From NCBI GenBank assembly GCA_002377605.1, contig DFQD01000184.1, forward strand, positions 1-5,814: a DNA stretch of 5,814 bases. The letters run 5' to 3'. Positions within the stretch are counted from its first letter, which is position 1. Each line of letters starts with the position of its first letter. Of this stretch, positions 5,319-5,814 are shown in pieces. The translations under genes were made by a program, and so were the position numbers. The notes below the pieces were generated by a model. The model made no database searches. It worked only from the letters and a program-made list of their open reading frames with translations, and was not told the origin of the DNA. The stretch comes from Gammaproteobacteria bacterium UBA3498 (GTDB taxonomy: Bacteria; Pseudomonadota; Gammaproteobacteria; Pseudomonadales; Pseudohongiellaceae).

Positions 5319-5383
5319 AGTAATTGTACGATAGTCTATTAATGAGAAAATGATTAGCCGGTTAACGGCAGGCGACATAAGTA

Positions 5384-5814
5384 ATGTGGTTCAGTAAATT
5401 ACGGTCTTATTTTCGTTCTTCGCTGTTCTTATTTAGTGCAGCTTTATTGCTTGTTGCGTGCGAAGACGATGTCAGCCAGTCGGCTGAACCTGAAGACAGC
5501 GCGTCAGTGCTCAGGATCCGGTTGCTTACGGGGGAGCAGTTCACAAATTCCATCGCTGCAGCGTTTGGCGAAGACATTGCCAATAGTATTTTGCCGCCCA
5601 TACCACCGATGACTCGCATTGATGGATTGCTCTCCTCAGGTGCAGCGTTTGTAGGTGTCACTTCCGATCAAATTTCTCAAATTCAGCAAGCAGCCACTTC
5701 AATCGCAGCAAGAGTTGTTGACGAAAATCACCGAGACTTTTTAATTCCTTGTAGCCCCGAATCGGTAAGTGCACCTGACGGAACCTGTGCGGCACTATTT
5801 TTGCGAGATACAGG
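5384..5814 (+). CDS. DUF1592-family lipoprotein, N-terminal part (3' partial)
   Basis: The frame opens at ATG 5384 (an in-frame TAA at 5378-5380 excludes an earlier start) and is still open at the right edge, giving 143 complete codons. Residues 1-26 are a lipoprotein signal: Lys-5, Arg-7, Arg-11, a hydrophobic core and the lipobox 'LVAC' with Cys-26. Glu at +2 gives no Asp retention signal, so outer-membrane sorting is likely. After an acidic linker (27-40) comes 'RLLTGEQFTNSIAAAFG' (46-62), matching the DUF1587-like start of DUF1592 proteins ('RLT..qY.nsI.DlfG'). Then 'RIDGLLSSGAAFVGVT' follows, and the spaced 'VPC…/CAALFL'-type segment, here 'IPCSPES' (Cys-123) and 'TCAALFL' (Cys-135), as in DUF1595. 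The function of the family is not established; genes often neighbour DUF1552 proteins and cytochromes. It sits 133 bases behind the triheme cytochrome on the same strand. The ribosome binding site is weak (CAGG about 11 bases upstream). Confidence 0.78.
   Translation, partial: MWFSKLRSYFRSSLFLFSAALLLVACEDDVSQSAEPEDSASVLRIRLLTGEQFTNSIAAAFGEDIANSILPPIPPMTRIDGLLSSGAAFVGVTSDQISQIQQAATSIAARVVDENHRDFLIPCSPESVSAPDGTCAALFLRDT

Noticed and set aside
5407..5661. 84-codon open frame on the - strand near the right edge
   Set aside because: It is the antisense shadow of the DUF1592 lipoprotein gene, which has a lipobox and family motifs in the + frame.

Overview
The window looks like chromosomal DNA of a Gram-negative heterotroph, most likely a marine or aquatic gammaproteobacterium. 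The evidence is indirect: moderate-to-low GC by eye, a periplasm-centred gene set with Sec signal peptides and a lipobox, and a DUF1592-type lipoprotein with the short N-terminal layout I associate with gammaproteobacterial homologues. No taxonomic marker is present. I see no tRNA, rRNA, CRISPR array, transposase or phage gene.

Left part, + strand (1-1069): the C-terminal end of a PQQ-dependent quinoprotein dehydrogenase, then after 23 bases a secreted YceI-family protein. A hairpin terminator follows at 1116-1149. The convergent spacer to the next gene holds two more inverted repeats whose loops start with the same 8-base string, and the second repeat covers the stop codon of the facing gene.

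Middle, - strand (3665 to 1218): a two-gene unit. A secreted creatininase-family protein (TTG start) comes first, and 27 bases later a secreted serine carboxypeptidase of family S10 with an intact Ser-Asp-His triad. The creatininase-like protein keeps the family fold signatures but has changed several canonical metal-ligand positions.

A 301-base divergent spacer (3666-3966) has no gene but carries three marked dyad symmetries and a TATAAT box. It drives the right part, + strand: a membrane-anchored triheme c-type cytochrome (3967-5250, also TTG start) of the alcohol/gluconate dehydrogenase cytochrome-subunit type. After 133 bases comes the start of a DUF1592-family lipoprotein that runs off the window.

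Together the genes describe envelope metabolism: periplasmic oxidation feeding electrons through c-type cytochromes (PQQ enzyme, triheme cytochrome, probably the DUF1592 system), beside a secreted hydrolase pair that may process peptides or cyclic amides. The functional link between the hydrolase pair and the redox genes is inference from neighbourhood only. The least-explained elements are the variant creatininase paired with the S10 peptidase, and the triheme cytochrome next to the DUF1592 lipoprotein.
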